Part shown: piece by piece, positions 17,179 to 26,373 of the stretch
How positions within the stretch are numbered: the first letter of the stretch is position 1
How the letters are laid out: every line of letters begins with the position of its first letter
Origin: Streptomyces caelestis
GTDB lineage: Bacteria; Actinomycetota; Actinomycetes; Streptomycetales; Streptomycetaceae
Direction: 5' to 3'
DNA: 64,000 nucleotides
Assembly: GCF_001279005.1 (NCBI RefSeq)
Contig: NZ_LGCN01000251.1
Coordinates: 1-64,000 of the forward strand
The notes under the pieces: generated by a model
What the model was told of the DNA's origin: nothing
The model's database searches: none
What the model saw: the letters and a program-made list of their open reading frames with translations, nothing else
Position numbers and translations under genes: made by a program

Positions 17179-17240
17179 AGCGCGATCCTCCCGGCCCGCA
17201 CCGGCGCGGGGCACTGTGAGCGCCGGGCTGCGCACCGAGG

Positions 17241-18476
17241 TCAGGACGAGACCCGCGCCTCGGCGGCACGACTCGGGCCGGGAACCCGGGGAACGGAACG
17301 CCGCCGGGGAACCGTCGCACACCACAGCACACGCGCCGCCAGCAGCGCCGCCCCCACCAGCAGCCCGTTGCGCAGCACCAGCAGCGCGATCCCGAGCGCA
17401 TCACTGGCCACGACATGGGCGAACCACACCGGAAACTCCAGCACCGTCACCAGCGAAGCAACCAGCACCAGCCCCACCGGCACCCCCATCCGGCTCCCGC
17501 GGAAGCACAGGCACACCGCCCCGAGCCCGACCAGCCACACCATGTACTGCGGACTGATCACCCGACTCGTCGTGGTGAACATCAGCACCGCCACGAACGC
17601 CGCGTCGGCCACGGTCCGCGCCTCGAAACGGACGGCCATCATCCGCCACAGCACCAGCCAGGCCAGCGCGGCCCCGCTGAGGAACAGCGCCCCCGTGCTC
17701 ACCCAGCTCACGTACGGGCCGAGGAACTCGACCGAGCCGTAGTTGAGCAGCACCTCGCCGTCCCAGCCGTGGTGCCGGGCCACGTGGAAGACGAGCGCCC
17801 CCAGCGACTCCACCTCCGTCCCCCGGTCCCGCTGGAAGGACAGGAACGCGAACGCGCCCGGCATCAGCACGGCGAACAGGACGGCCACGCCGACACCGGT
17901 CCCCACGGCGCACACCCACGCACCACGCCGCCGCACCGCGAGCAGCAGCAGCGCCGGCCACACCTTCACCAGCGCCCCGAAACCGGCGAGCGCCCCCGCC
18001 GTCCGGGGATGCCGGCCGGCCGCCAGCAGCGCGGCCACGGCGACCGCGGTCACCATCACGTCGTAGCGCGCGTACACCGTCGGCCCGAGCAGCGGCACTC
18101 CCACCGCCCACACCCAGGCGCCGCGCGGCGACCGCCCGGGACGCCGGCCGGCGTACCCCAGCAGACACAGCGTGACCAGATCGGCGAGACAGGCCAGGAC
18201 GAAGAACGCCGTGGCGTACTCCAGGAACGGCAGCAGGCCGGGGGAGAGGATCGCCAGGGCCGCGGCGGGCGGGTACTGCCAGGTGACGTCCTCCAGCGGG
18301 AACGTCCCGGTGCGCAGGACGTCGTACCAGCCCCGGTAGATGACCGACACGTCGCTGGTGACGTCCGGCCCGGGGAAGACGATCACCTTCAGGACGCACA
18401 GCGACAGCGCGGCCCGCGTCAGTGTCCACAGGAGCAGCAGCCAGGCGAGGGACCCCCGTGCGGCCGTCGTCTTCAT
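17241..18476 (-). CDS. GT87-type polyprenyl-phosphate mannosyltransferase-like membrane protein
   Basis: 411-residue integral membrane protein with about ten hydrophobic helices (DUF2029/GT87, GT-C fold). An Asp-containing loop after the first helix (PGPDVTSDVSVIYRGW) matches the catalytic extracytoplasmic loop of GT-C enzymes that use polyprenyl-phosphate sugars. M. tuberculosis Rv2181, an alpha-1,2-mannosyltransferase of the same family, lies in the syntenic block, so mannosylation of a lipoglycan or other envelope glycan is a fair guess. ATG start with GGGAGCAG upstream; a possible alternative is further 5'. Divergent from the PimB-like glycosyltransferase. Confidence 0.82.
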   Translation of the reverse strand: MKTTAARGSLAWLLLLWTLTRAALSLCVLKVIVFPGPDVTSDVSVIYRGWYDVLRTGTFPLEDVTWQYPPAAALAILSPGLLPFLEYATAFFVLACLADLVTLCLLGYAGRRPGRSPRGAWVWAVGVPLLGPTVYARYDVMVTAVAVAALLAAGRHPRTAGALAGFGALVKVWPALLLLAVRRRGAWVCAVGTGVGVAVLFAVLMPGAFAFLSFQRDRGTEVESLGALVFHVARHHGWDGEVLLNYGSVEFLGPYVSWVSTGALFLSGAALAWLVLWRMMAVRFEARTVADAAFVAVLMFTTTSRVISPQYMVWLVGLGAVCLCFRGSRMGVPVGLVLVASLVTVLEFPVWFAHVVASDALGIALLVLRNGLLVGAALLAARVLWCATVPRRRSVPRVPGPSRAAEARVSS

Positions 18477-18582
18477 CTGCTCCCTGCCCGTCCGGTGTGC
18501 GGTCGTGAGGGGCCATGATGTCCCGGACACCGGTGTACGTGCCACAGAGCACCGCCGCGGCGGACGGCGCACCCCCGTTCGG

Positions 18583-18588
18583 TAGGGT
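18583..18588 (+). promoter_or_regulatory. -10 box for a leaderless glycosyltransferase gene
   Basis: TAGGGT ends 8 nt before ATG 18597, leaving room for at most 1-2 leader bases. Confidence 0.4.
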
Positions 18589-18596
18589 CGGCGGCG

Positions 18597-19739
18597 ATGC
18601 ACAAGACCCTGATCGTGACCAACGACTTCCCGCCCCGCCCCGGCGGCATCCAGGCGTTCCTGCACAACATGGCGCTGCGGCTCGACCCGGAGCGGCTCGT
18701 CGTCTACGCCTCCACCTGGAAGCGCTCCCGGGAGGGCGTCGAGGCGACCGCAGCCTTCGACGCCGAGCAGCCCTTCACCGTCGTACGCGACCGTACGACC
18801 ATGCTGCTGCCCACCCCGGCCGCCACCCGGCGGGCCGTCGGGCTGCTGCGCGAGCACGGCTGCACCTCGGTGTGGTTCGGGGCGGCGGCGCCGCTCGGCC
18901 TGATGGCGCCGGCGCTGCGCCGGGCGGGCGCCGAGCGGATCGTGGCCACCACTCACGGCCACGAGGCCGGCTGGGCCCAGCTGCCCGCCGCGCGGCGACT
19001 CCTGTGCCGCATCGGGGACTCCACGGACACGATCACCTACCTCGGCGAGTACACGCGCTCCCGGATCGCCTCGGCGCTCACCCCCGGGGCCGCCTCGCGG
19101 ATGGTGCAACTGCCGCCCGGGGTCGACGAGAAGACCTTCCACCCCGATTCGGGCGGCGCCGAGGTCCGCGCCCGGCTCGGGCTGACCGGCCGGCCGGTGG
19201 TCGTGTGCGTCTCCCGGCTGGTGCCGCGCAAGGGGCAGGACACGCTGATCCGGGCGATGCCCGCGATCCTGGCCGCCGAACCGGACGCCGTCCTGCTGAT
19301 CGTCGGCGGCGGCCCCTACGAGAAGGACCTGCGCCGGCTCGCCAGGGACACGGGCGTCGCCGCCGCCGTCCGCTTCACCGGCTCCGTCCCCTGGTCCGAG
19401 CTGCCCGCCCACTACGGCGCCGGGGACGTCTTCGCGATGCCGTGCCGCACCCGGCGCGGGGGCCTGGACGTCGAGGGCCTCGGCATCGTCTACCTGGAGG
19501 CCTCCGCGACCGGCCTCCCGGTGGTCGCCGGCGACTCCGGCGGCGCCCCCGACGCGGTCCTCGACGGCGAGACCGGCTGGGTCGTCCCGGGCGACTCGGC
19601 CGACCAGACGGCCGACCGCGTCATCACCCTCCTGGGCGACGAGGAACTGCGCCGCAGGATGGGGCAGCGGGGCCGCGAATGGGTCGAGGAGAAGTGGCGC
19701 TGGGACCTGTTGGCCGAGCACCTGAAGAAGCTGCTCTGA
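18597..19739 (+). CDS. GT4 glycosyltransferase, PimB'-like
   Basis: Cytosolic GT-B fold glycosyltransferase. NDFPPRPGGIQ at the N-terminus is the acceptor-site glycine loop; the C-terminal half has SRLVPRKGQD, GGGPYEKDL, and the EGLGIVYLEASATGLPVV segment with the nucleotide-sugar-binding E-x7-E. 380 aa. It resembles M. tuberculosis PimB' (Rv2188c), which adds the second mannose to phosphatidylinositol mannoside, and stands in the same neighbourhood beside a long-chain acyl-CoA synthetase. Streptomyces make PIM-type lipids, so PIM synthesis is plausible but not proven. ATG start, probably leaderless. Confidence 0.87.
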   Translation: MHKTLIVTNDFPPRPGGIQAFLHNMALRLDPERLVVYASTWKRSREGVEATAAFDAEQPFTVVRDRTTMLLPTPAATRRAVGLLREHGCTSVWFGAAAPLGLMAPALRRAGAERIVATTHGHEAGWAQLPAARRLLCRIGDSTDTITYLGEYTRSRIASALTPGAASRMVQLPPGVDEKTFHPDSGGAEVRARLGLTGRPVVVCVSRLVPRKGQDTLIRAMPAILAAEPDAVLLIVGGGPYEKDLRRLARDTGVAAAVRFTGSVPWSELPAHYGAGDVFAMPCRTRRGGLDVEGLGIVYLEASATGLPVVAGDSGGAPDAVLDGETGWVVPGDSADQTADRVITLLGDEELRRRMGQRGREWVEEKWRWDLLAEHLKKLL

Positions 19740-19759
19740 GAACGCCCTCGGGGGCAGCT

Positions 19760-19793
19760 CCCCAGGGGCGCGGGGAACTGCGCGACAAGCCAC
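19760..19793. repeat. Streptomyces-type intergenic repeat
   Basis: CCCCAGGGGCGCGGGGAACTGCGCGACAAGCCAC is recognised from memory as a motif scattered between genes in many Streptomyces genomes. Here it lies between the tail-to-tail GT4 and acyl-CoA synthetase genes. Confidence 0.6.
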
Positions 19794-19853
19794 AGACAAC
19801 CCGCACCCGCCGACGGCGCTCAAGCGGCACCCCGAACTGCGCCCGCCTGCGCC

Positions 19854-21650
19854 CTACTTGGCGTAAATGGCCTCGATCTCGTGAGCGTAGTCCTTCGCCA
19901 CGACGTTCCGCTTCAGCTTCAGCGACGGAGTCAAATGCCCCGACTCCTCGGTGAACTGCGCGGGCAGAACACGGAACTTCCGCACCGACTCCGCCTTGGA
20001 CACCGCCGAGTTGCCGTCGTCGACGGCCGTCTGGATCGCCGCGAGCAGATCGGGATCCTCGCTCAGCGACTCCGCGGTCGACCCCGCCGGCTTCCCGTGC
20101 TCGGCGCACCACCGGCCCAGGAACTCCTCGTCGAGGGTGACCAGCGCACCCACGAACGGCCGCCCGTCGCCCACGACCATGCACTCCGCGACCAGCGCGT
20201 GCGCCCGGATCCGGTCCTCGATGACCGCCGGGGCGACGTTCTTGCCGCCCGCCGTCACCAGTATCTCCTTCTTGCGGCCGGTGATCCGCAGGTAACCGTC
20301 CTCGTCCAGGGTGCCGATGTCCCCCGTGTGGAACCAGCCGTCGGCCAGCGCCTCGGCGGTCGCGCCCGGGTTGTTCCAGTACTCCTTGAACAGGTGCTCG
20401 CCGTGCAGCAGCACCTCGCCGTCGTCCGCTATCCGGATCACCGAGCCGGGCAGCGGCTGGCCGACCGTGCCGATCTTCTGCCGGTCCCACGGGTTGAACG
20501 CGGTGGCCGCGCACGACTCGGTCAGCCCGTAGCCCTCCAGCACGCTGAAGCCGATGCCGCGGAAGAAGTGACCGAGGCGCTCGCCCAGCGGGGCGCCGCC
20601 CGAGATGGCGTACTCGCCGCGCCCGCCCAGCACCGCGCGCAGCTTGCCGTAGACCAGCTTGTCGAACACCTTGTGCTTGATCCTCAGGCCGAGCGACGGC
20701 CCGGACGGCGTGTCCAGCGCCCGGCTGTAGGCGATCGCCGCGTCCGCCGCCTTGTCGAAGATCTTCCCCTTGCCGTCGGCCTGCGCCTTGGCCCGCGCCG
20801 AGTTGTAGACCTTCTCGAACACCCGCGGCACGCCCAGGATCAGCGTCGGGCGGAACGCGGCCAGCTCGTCGGTGAGGTTCCTGATGTCGGGCACGCAGCC
20901 CAGCTTGATCGGCGCCATCATGGGCGCGATCTGCACCAGCCGGCCGAAGACGTGCGCGAGCGGCAGGAACAGCAGCACCGAGCACTCGCCCGTGCGGAAC
21001 AGCGGACGCAGCCGCTCCACGATGTTGCCGCACTCGGCGAAGAAGCTGCGGTGGGTCAGCACACAGCCCTTGGGACGGCCCGTGGTGCCGGAGGTGTAGA
21101 CGATGGTCGCCGGGTCGTCCGCCTTCGCGGACGAGCTGCGCTCCTCGACCGTCTCGTCGGTGACGTCCTGACCGAGCCGGTCCAGCTCCTCGATGCCGCC
21201 GGACTCGATCTGCCACAGGTTCTTCAGTGCGGGCAGCCGGTCGCGCACCGACTCCACCGTCGCCGCGTGGGCGTCGAGCTCCACGAAGCAGGCGGTGGCG
21301 CCGGAGTCGCCGAGGATCCACGCCACCTGCTCCGCCGAGCTGGTCTCGTACACCGGCACGGTCACCGCGCCGGCGCTCCAGATCGCGAAGTCCAGCAGCG
21401 TCCACTCGTAGCGGGTGCGGGACATCAGGCCGACCCGGTCGCCGGGCTGCACACCGGCGGCGATCATGCCCTTGGCGGCCGCCCGCACCTCCGCCAGGAA
21501 GGCGGTGGCCGTCACGTCCTGCCAGGTGCCGCCCGCCTTGCGGGCGATGACGGCGACGTCGGGGTGCTGCGCGGCGTTTCTGCGGACGATGTCGGTGAGA
21601 TTTCCGTCCGCGGGGACCTCGTACAAAGCCGGAAGGCTGAACTCGCGCAA
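19854..21650 (-). CDS. Long-chain fatty acyl-CoA synthetase (AMP-forming)
   Basis: Activates fatty acids to acyl-AMP and then acyl-CoA. ANL-superfamily motifs are present in order: the P-loop-like TSGTTGRPKG (about residue 175), EGYGLTES (about 345), GWFHTGD and GRKKEILVTAGGKN near the C-terminus. 598 aa, typical of the FadD15 type. The start is TTG 21650, chosen because AGAGGAG lies 8 nt upstream and the product then begins MREFSLPALYEVP as in relatives. Convergent with the PimB-like gene and divergent from the phosphoesterase. A partner role in membrane lipid or PIM acyl supply is inferred from context only. Confidence 0.94.
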   Translation of the reverse strand: MREFSLPALYEVPADGNLTDIVRRNAAQHPDVAVIARKAGGTWQDVTATAFLAEVRAAAKGMIAAGVQPGDRVGLMSRTRYEWTLLDFAIWSAGAVTVPVYETSSAEQVAWILGDSGATACFVELDAHAATVESVRDRLPALKNLWQIESGGIEELDRLGQDVTDETVEERSSSAKADDPATIVYTSGTTGRPKGCVLTHRSFFAECGNIVERLRPLFRTGECSVLLFLPLAHVFGRLVQIAPMMAPIKLGCVPDIRNLTDELAAFRPTLILGVPRVFEKVYNSARAKAQADGKGKIFDKAADAAIAYSRALDTPSGPSLGLRIKHKVFDKLVYGKLRAVLGGRGEYAISGGAPLGERLGHFFRGIGFSVLEGYGLTESCAATAFNPWDRQKIGTVGQPLPGSVIRIADDGEVLLHGEHLFKEYWNNPGATAEALADGWFHTGDIGTLDEDGYLRITGRKKEILVTAGGKNVAPAVIEDRIRAHALVAECMVVGDGRPFVGALVTLDEEFLGRWCAEHGKPAGSTAESLSEDPDLLAAIQTAVDDGNSAVSKAESVRKFRVLPAQFTEESGHLTPSLKLKRNVVAKDYAHEIEAIYAK

Positions 21651-21932
21651 GACTGCTGCTCCTCTTAGGGCGCCGGCGCCACGACGTTGTGCGATGCGAC
21701 GGTGCGGTCCAAGGCTCGGGCGGGTGCTCGCGAATTCACAAGTTGAAATCCCGAGCACGACTGGACTGCCCGGACGTTACCCGCCGGTACGGCGTTGACG
21801 ACAGGGGGTCCCGGCGAGATGTTCGCTGCGTCACACAGCTTGGTGTTTCATTGCGCACAGTAGTCCACCCCGGAACCGACGAGCCAGTAACCGCAGGTAG
21901 GCCCGACATTGTCCCCGTGTGCCCTACACGCT

Positions 21933-21938
21933 TACGCT
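21933..21938 (+). promoter_or_regulatory. -10 box for a leaderless phosphoesterase gene
   Basis: TACGCT ends 8 nt before ATG 21947. The divergent gap 21651-21946 otherwise holds only AT-richer promoter-like sequence. Confidence 0.4.
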
Positions 21939-21946
21939 TGATCGCC

Positions 21947-22744
21947 ATGTCATCGACACCCGGCGGGACCCCGCGCACACGCGTCCACGTGGTCAGCGAC
22001 GTGCACGGCAACGCCCGCGACCTGGCCCGGGCCGGCGAGGGCGCCGACGCCCTGATCTGCCTGGGCGACCTGGTGCTCTTCCTCGACTACGCCGACCACT
22101 CGCGCGGCATCTTCCCCGACCTGTTCGGCGAGGAGAACGCCGACCGCATCGTGGAGCTGCGCACCGCCCGCCGCTTCGAGGAGGCGCGCGAGTTCCAGCG
22201 CCGGCTGTGGGCGGGCATCGGCGCGGACAAGGCCGCCGCGATCGAGAAGGGGGTGCGCAAGCAGTACGCCGAGCTGTTCGCCGCGTTCCCCACGCCGACG
22301 TACGCGACGTACGGCAACGTCGACGTGCCGCCCCTGTGGCGGGAGTACGCGGGCCCCGGCACGACCGTGCTGGACGGGCAGCGGGTGGAGATCGGCGGCC
22401 GGACCTTCGGCTTCGTCGGCGGCGGCCTGCGCACGCCGATGCGCACGCCGTACGAGATCGACGACGAGGAGTACGCGGCGAAGATCGAGGCCGTGGGCGA
22501 GGTCGACGTGCTGTGCACGCACATCCCGCCGGAGGTGCCCGAGCTGGTCTACGACACCGTCGCGCGCCGCTTCGAACGCGGCAGCCGGGCCCTGCTGGAC
22601 GCCATCCGCCGCACCCGGCCCCGCTACTCCCTGTTCGGACACGTCCACCAGCCGCTGGTGCGGCGGATGCGGATCGGCGCCACCGAGTGCGTGAACGTGG
22701 GGCACTTCGCGAGCAGCGGGCGGCCCTGGCGGCTGGAATGGTGA
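21947..22744 (+). CDS. Calcineurin-like metallophosphoesterase
   Basis: Binuclear-metal phosphoesterase fold with all five blocks: SDVHGN, LGDLV, YGNVD, THIPP and FGHVHQP. 265 aa. The substrate (protein phosphate, nucleotide or lipid) cannot be read from sequence. ATG 21947 is chosen because the conserved core begins only 14 residues later and a -10 box lies directly upstream. It is followed on the same strand by the SRPBCC gene after 123 bp. Confidence 0.9.
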   Translation: MSSTPGGTPRTRVHVVSDVHGNARDLARAGEGADALICLGDLVLFLDYADHSRGIFPDLFGEENADRIVELRTARRFEEAREFQRRLWAGIGADKAAAIEKGVRKQYAELFAAFPTPTYATYGNVDVPPLWREYAGPGTTVLDGQRVEIGGRTFGFVGGGLRTPMRTPYEIDDEEYAAKIEAVGEVDVLCTHIPPEVPELVYDTVARRFERGSRALLDAIRRTRPRYSLFGHVHQPLVRRMRIGATECVNVGHFASSGRPWRLEW

Positions 22745-22867
22745 CGACGTCCCAGGTCGGGTGAGTTGTGCGGGCCGCACGCGCGGTAGCCTTCCGCTGC
22801 ACGCGCGTGCGCTGTGCGCCCGGCGCACAGCGACGACTACCGGCCCGCATCTGGAGGAGCCACGGCG

Positions 22868-23311
22868 ATGGCGGAACACACCAGCTCGAGCATCACGATC
22901 GAGGCGGCGGCGGCCGACGTCATGGGGGTGATCGCCGACTTCGCCCGCTACCCGGACTGGACCGGTGAGGTGAAGGAGGCGGAGGTCCTCAAGACCGACG
23001 GTCAGGGCCGCGCCGAGCAGGTGCGTCTCGTCATGGACGCCGGCGCGATCAAGGACGACCAGACCCTGGCGTACACCTGGACCGGGCAGCACGAGGTCTC
23101 GTGGACCCTGGTGAAGTCCCAGATGCTCCGCTCCCTGGACGGCTCCTACCTCCTCGCCCCGGCCGGCCCCGGCGCCACCGAGGTCACCTACCGCCTGACC
23201 GTCGACGTCAAGATCCCCATGCTCGGCATGATCAAGCGCAAGGCCGAGAAGGTCATCATCGACCGCGCCCTGGCCGGCCTGAAGAAGCGCGTGGAGTCGG
23301 GCCCGAAGTAG
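22868..23311 (+). CDS. SRPBCC (START/polyketide cyclase-like) protein
   Basis: 147-residue lipid- or ligand-binding fold; family hallmarks are the N-terminal ITIEAAAADVMGVIADFARYPDW and a long C-terminal helix. Relatives next to acyl-CoA synthetase and ArsA-like ATPase genes occur in mycobacteria (Rv2185c), so it may carry a hydrophobic ligand in the same process. ATG start with CTGGAGGAGC about 9 nt upstream. Function otherwise unknown. Confidence 0.88.
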   Translation: MAEHTSSSITIEAAAADVMGVIADFARYPDWTGEVKEAEVLKTDGQGRAEQVRLVMDAGAIKDDQTLAYTWTGQHEVSWTLVKSQMLRSLDGSYLLAPAGPGATEVTYRLTVDVKIPMLGMIKRKAEKVIIDRALAGLKKRVESGPK

Positions 23312-23334
23312 CGGAGCCGCGGGCCGTCGTGCCT

Positions 23335-23424
23335 CCCCCAGCGCCTCGAAGGCCTGGGAGGCGCCCCCGGGGCGACGGGGGAGGCGCCCCGCAGGCGCGG
23401 GCGAGCGAAACCCGTCCCCCGCCC
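23335..23424. repeat. Modular GC-rich repeat, copy at 23.3 kb
   Basis: GCCTCCCCCAGCGCCTCGAAGGCCTGGGAGGCGCCCCC... can be aligned almost end to end with the copy at 41.37-41.48 kb, but lacks the internal CTCGAGCGAAG module found there. It fills the gap between the SRPBCC and ATPase genes, close to the ATPase promoter. Confidence 0.65.
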
Positions 23425-23433
23425 GGCGTCCGT

Positions 23434-23439
23434 TACGGT
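23434..23439 (+). promoter_or_regulatory. -10 box for a leaderless ATPase gene
   Basis: TACGGT ends 8 nt before ATG 23448. Confidence 0.4.
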
Positions 23440-23447
23440 TCACACCC

Positions 23448-24602
23448 ATGCGCACCCTCCTGATCACGGGCCCCGGCGGCAGCGGCCGCACCACCACCGC
23501 CGCCGCCACCGCGCTCACGGCAGCCCGCGAGGGCGCCCGCACCCTGCTGCTGGGCACCGACCGGACGGACACCATCGGCCCCGTCCTGGGCGGCGGTACC
23601 GCACCGGGCCTCACGGTGAGGCACATCGACCCCGACGCCGACTTCCGCACCGACCTCGCCGCCCTCCAGAACCGGGCCGCCTCCGCCCTGGACCTCCTCG
23701 GCGCCTCCCGACTCGAACCCGAGGAGATCGCCCCGCTCCCCGGCGCCGAGGAACTCGCCACCCTGCGCGCCCTGCGCGACGCCGCGCTGGCGGAGGACGC
23801 CTACGACCTCGTCGTCGTGGACCTCCCGCCCACCCCGCGCGCCCTCTCCCTCCTCGCCCTGCCCGAGGAACTCCGCCGCTACCTGCGCCGCCTCCTTCCG
23901 CCCGAACGGCAGGCCGCCCGCGCCCTGCGTCCTATGCTCGGCCGCCTCGCCGGCGTCCCCATGCCCGCGGAGTGGCTGTACGAGGCGGCGGCCCGCCTGG
24001 ACCTCCAGCTGGCCGCCGTGGAGGCCGTGCTCGCCGACCGCGCCACCGTCGTACGCCTGGTCGCCGAGCCGGGACCCGCCGGCGCCGACGCCGTGCGCAC
24101 CGCGGCCCTCGGACTCGCCCTGCGCGGACTGCGCACCGACGCGCTGGTCGCGACCCGCGTCCTGCCGGAGAGCGAGGCGGACGGCTGGCTGGCCGGGCCC
24201 GTGGCCCAGCAGCGCAAGACCCTGGACGAGTGGCAGGAGTCGTACGCCGTCCACCCGGTCGCCCACCTGGGCCGCGACCCGCGCGGCACCGACGACCTCA
24301 CCGCGCTCGCCGTGCCCGGCGCCGGGACAAAACCGGGCGGCGCCACCCGGTGGCCGGTGGAGGACCGGCTCGCCGACGACGGCGTCCTCGTCTGGCACGT
24401 CCCCCTGCCGGGCGCCCGCCGCGACGCACTCGACCTGATCCGGCGCGGCGACGAGATCGTCGTCACCGCCGGACCGTTCCGCCGCGTCGTCCCGCTGCCC
24501 TCCGCGCTGCGCCGCTGCACCGTCGCCGGCGCCGCCCTGCGCGAGGGCGAGCTGCGCATCCGCTTCCGGCCGGATCCGGAGCTGTGGCCGCGCACCCGCT
24601 GA
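23448..24602 (+). CDS. ArsA/GET3-like ATPase with altered P-loop
   Basis: The fold and opening MRTLLITGPGGSGRTTTAAATA match the ArsA/GET3 branch of SIMIBI ATPases. In that family the loop reads GKGGVGKT; here the signature Lys is Pro and the P-loop Lys is Arg. Walker-B-like VVVDLPPTPRALSLL, the switch region, is present and family-like. 384 aa with a beta-rich C-terminal domain like the GET3-related small heat-shock-like domain. It may bind but not efficiently hydrolyse nucleotide. It sits with the SRPBCC and DUF5304-type genes as in mycobacteria (Rv2185c-Rv2183c), so a shared membrane-targeting or lipid task is possible. Confidence 0.82.
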   Translation: MRTLLITGPGGSGRTTTAAATALTAAREGARTLLLGTDRTDTIGPVLGGGTAPGLTVRHIDPDADFRTDLAALQNRAASALDLLGASRLEPEEIAPLPGAEELATLRALRDAALAEDAYDLVVVDLPPTPRALSLLALPEELRRYLRRLLPPERQAARALRPMLGRLAGVPMPAEWLYEAAARLDLQLAAVEAVLADRATVVRLVAEPGPAGADAVRTAALGLALRGLRTDALVATRVLPESEADGWLAGPVAQQRKTLDEWQESYAVHPVAHLGRDPRGTDDLTALAVPGAGTKPGGATRWPVEDRLADDGVLVWHVPLPGARRDALDLIRRGDEIVVTAGPFRRVVPLPSALRRCTVAGAALREGELRIRFRPDPELWPRTR

Positions 24603-24659
24603 AGCGCCGACGGCCGTTCGGGTAACGTCGAAGGTGCCATCCGCAGTCAGGAGCCCGTC

Positions 24660-25178
24660 ATGAGCGAACAGCTCCCCCCGCCCGACGACGCCGGGGACGA
24701 GACCGTCGACAAGCCGGTGGACGACGTACGGGCCGCCGAGACCCACGCCGACGCCTGGGCGACCGCCGCCGCCGAGGACCTGGAGGCGGAGAGGGCCCGC
24801 CGCCGCGACCGGCACGGGCCGCCCCCCGGCTCCGCCGCCGAGGAGCTGAGGAAGTTCGTCGACGCGGTCGCCGACAAGCTCTCCGGTCTGCAGTCCCCGC
24901 TGTTCGGCGCCGTAGCCGGACCGGCCGCGCAGCAGGTGGTGCGACAGGTCGTCCAGCAGGCGAAGGCCGCCGTCGAACCCGTCATCGAACGCAACCCCGA
25001 CGTCTTCGACCACCTCGCCGCCGCCGGCAACGAACTCCTCGCCGCCTACCGCTCCGCCGCACAGGGCCAGGAACGCCGCTGGACGGCCCGCGAGTCCGAC
25101 CCCCGCGACCTCGATGAGCGCCGGGACCGGGGCGACGACCCCGGCACCGGCCCCGGCGAGCACATCGACCTGGACTGA
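24660..25178 (+). CDS. DUF5304-type conserved actinobacterial protein
   Basis: 172 residues, acidic at both ends, with a central amphipathic helical stretch (about 55-140: EELRKFVDAVADKL, VVRQVVQQAKAAVEPV). No signal peptide or membrane segment. ATG start with AGGAG 8 nt upstream, 57 bp after the ATPase gene; a -10-like TAACGT lies between. Probably a partner of the ATPase, inferred from conserved adjacency only. Confidence 0.75.
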   Translation: MSEQLPPPDDAGDETVDKPVDDVRAAETHADAWATAAAEDLEAERARRRDRHGPPPGSAAEELRKFVDAVADKLSGLQSPLFGAVAGPAAQQVVRQVVQQAKAAVEPVIERNPDVFDHLAAAGNELLAAYRSAAQGQERRWTARESDPRDLDERRDRGDDPGTGPGEHIDLD

Positions 25179-25303
25179 CGCGGGGCCCCGGCGGGGCGCC
25201 CATGATCCCCGCCGGACCGCTCACCGTGCGGACGCCGGGCTCCCGAGGGCAGCGCCTCGGGTACCGTTGGCGGTAGCGGGGCTCGACCGGAACTGAGGGA
25301 TTC

Positions 25304-26257
25304 ATGGGACTCACCATCGGCGTCGACATCGGCGGCACGAAGATCGCGGCCGGCGTGGTCGACGAGGAAGGCAACATCCTCTCGACCCACAAGGTGCCGA
25401 CCCCGGGCACGCCCGAGGAGATCGTGGACGCCATCGCCTCCGCGGTGGAAGGAGCGCGCACCGGACACGACATCGTCGGCGTGGGCATCGGTGCGGCCGG
25501 GTACGTCAACCGCCAGCGCTCGACGGTGTACTTCGCGCCCAACATCGACTGGCGCAACGAGCCGCTCAAGGAGAAGGTCGAGGCCCGCACGGGTCTCCCG
25601 GTCGTCGTGGAGAACGACGCCAACGCCGCCGCCTGGGGCGAGTACAAGTTCGGCGCGGGCGCCGGCCACCGCAACGTCATCTGCATCACGCTCGGCACCG
25701 GCCTCGGCGGCGGAGTGATCATCGGCAACAAGCTGCGCCGCGGCCACTTCGGCGTGGCCGCCGAGTTCGGTCACATCCGCATGGTGCCGGACGGCCTGCT
25801 GTGCGGCTGCGGCTCGCAGGGCTGCTGGGAGCAGTACGCCTCCGGCCGCGCCCTCGTCCGCTACGCCAAGCAGCGTGCCAACGCCACCCCCGAGAACGCC
25901 GAGACCCTGCTCTCCCTCGGCGACGGCACCCCCGAGGGCATCGAGGGCAAGCACGTCTCCATGGCCGCCCGTCAGGGCGACCGGGTGGCCGTGGACTCCT
26001 ACCGGGAGCTGGCCCGCTGGGTCGGCGCCGGCCTCGCCGACCTGGCCTCCCTCTTCGACCCCTCCGCGTTCATCGTCGGCGGCGGCCTCTCCGACGAGGG
26101 CGAACTGGTCCTCGGCCCGATCCGAAAGTCCTACAAGCGCTGGCTGGTCGGCGGCAACTGGCGCCCGGTCGCCGACGTCCTCGGCGCGCAGCTGGGCAAC
26201 AAGGCGGGCCTGGTCGGCGCGGCCGACCTGGCCCGGGAGCCCGACCCGGTCATGTGA
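25304..26257 (+). CDS. glkA: ROK-family glucokinase
   Basis: Phosphorylates glucose with ATP and, in S. coelicolor, is the central player in carbon catabolite repression. The ATP loop VDIGGTKIAAG (about residues 6-16), substrate site ENDANAAAWGE (about 103-113) and the ROK zinc motif CGCGSQGC (C167, C169, C174) are all present. 317 aa; nearly identical over its length to remembered S. coelicolor GlkA. ATG start with CTGAGGGA upstream. A -10-like TACCGT at 25262 would give a leader of about 35 nt. It is followed by a terminator, so it is monocistronic. Confidence 0.98.
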   Translation: MGLTIGVDIGGTKIAAGVVDEEGNILSTHKVPTPGTPEEIVDAIASAVEGARTGHDIVGVGIGAAGYVNRQRSTVYFAPNIDWRNEPLKEKVEARTGLPVVVENDANAAAWGEYKFGAGAGHRNVICITLGTGLGGGVIIGNKLRRGHFGVAAEFGHIRMVPDGLLCGCGSQGCWEQYASGRALVRYAKQRANATPENAETLLSLGDGTPEGIEGKHVSMAARQGDRVAVDSYRELARWVGAGLADLASLFDPSAFIVGGGLSDEGELVLGPIRKSYKRWLVGGNWRPVADVLGAQLGNKAGLVGAADLAREPDPVM

Positions 26258-26275
26258 CACCCCTGCCCGCGCGCA

Positions 26276-26319
26276 CGGCCGCGCCCGCCCGGCCCCTTCG
26301 GGGACGGCGGGCGCGGCCG
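26276..26319 (+). terminator. Terminator after glkA
   Basis: Perfect 14-bp GC-rich stem (26276-26289 with 26306-26319). An inner CCCC-TTC-GGGG hairpin fills the loop. Confidence 0.75.
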
Positions 26320-26373
26320 TGTCCGGCGGAGGGCGCGCCCGGTGCGGAGTCGAAAGCCGAAGGAAACCCTGCC

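Noticed and set aside
16900..17240. Long open frames over the minisatellite on both strands
   Set aside because: They arise from stop-free GC-rich repeats and have no start signal, homology or codon bias.
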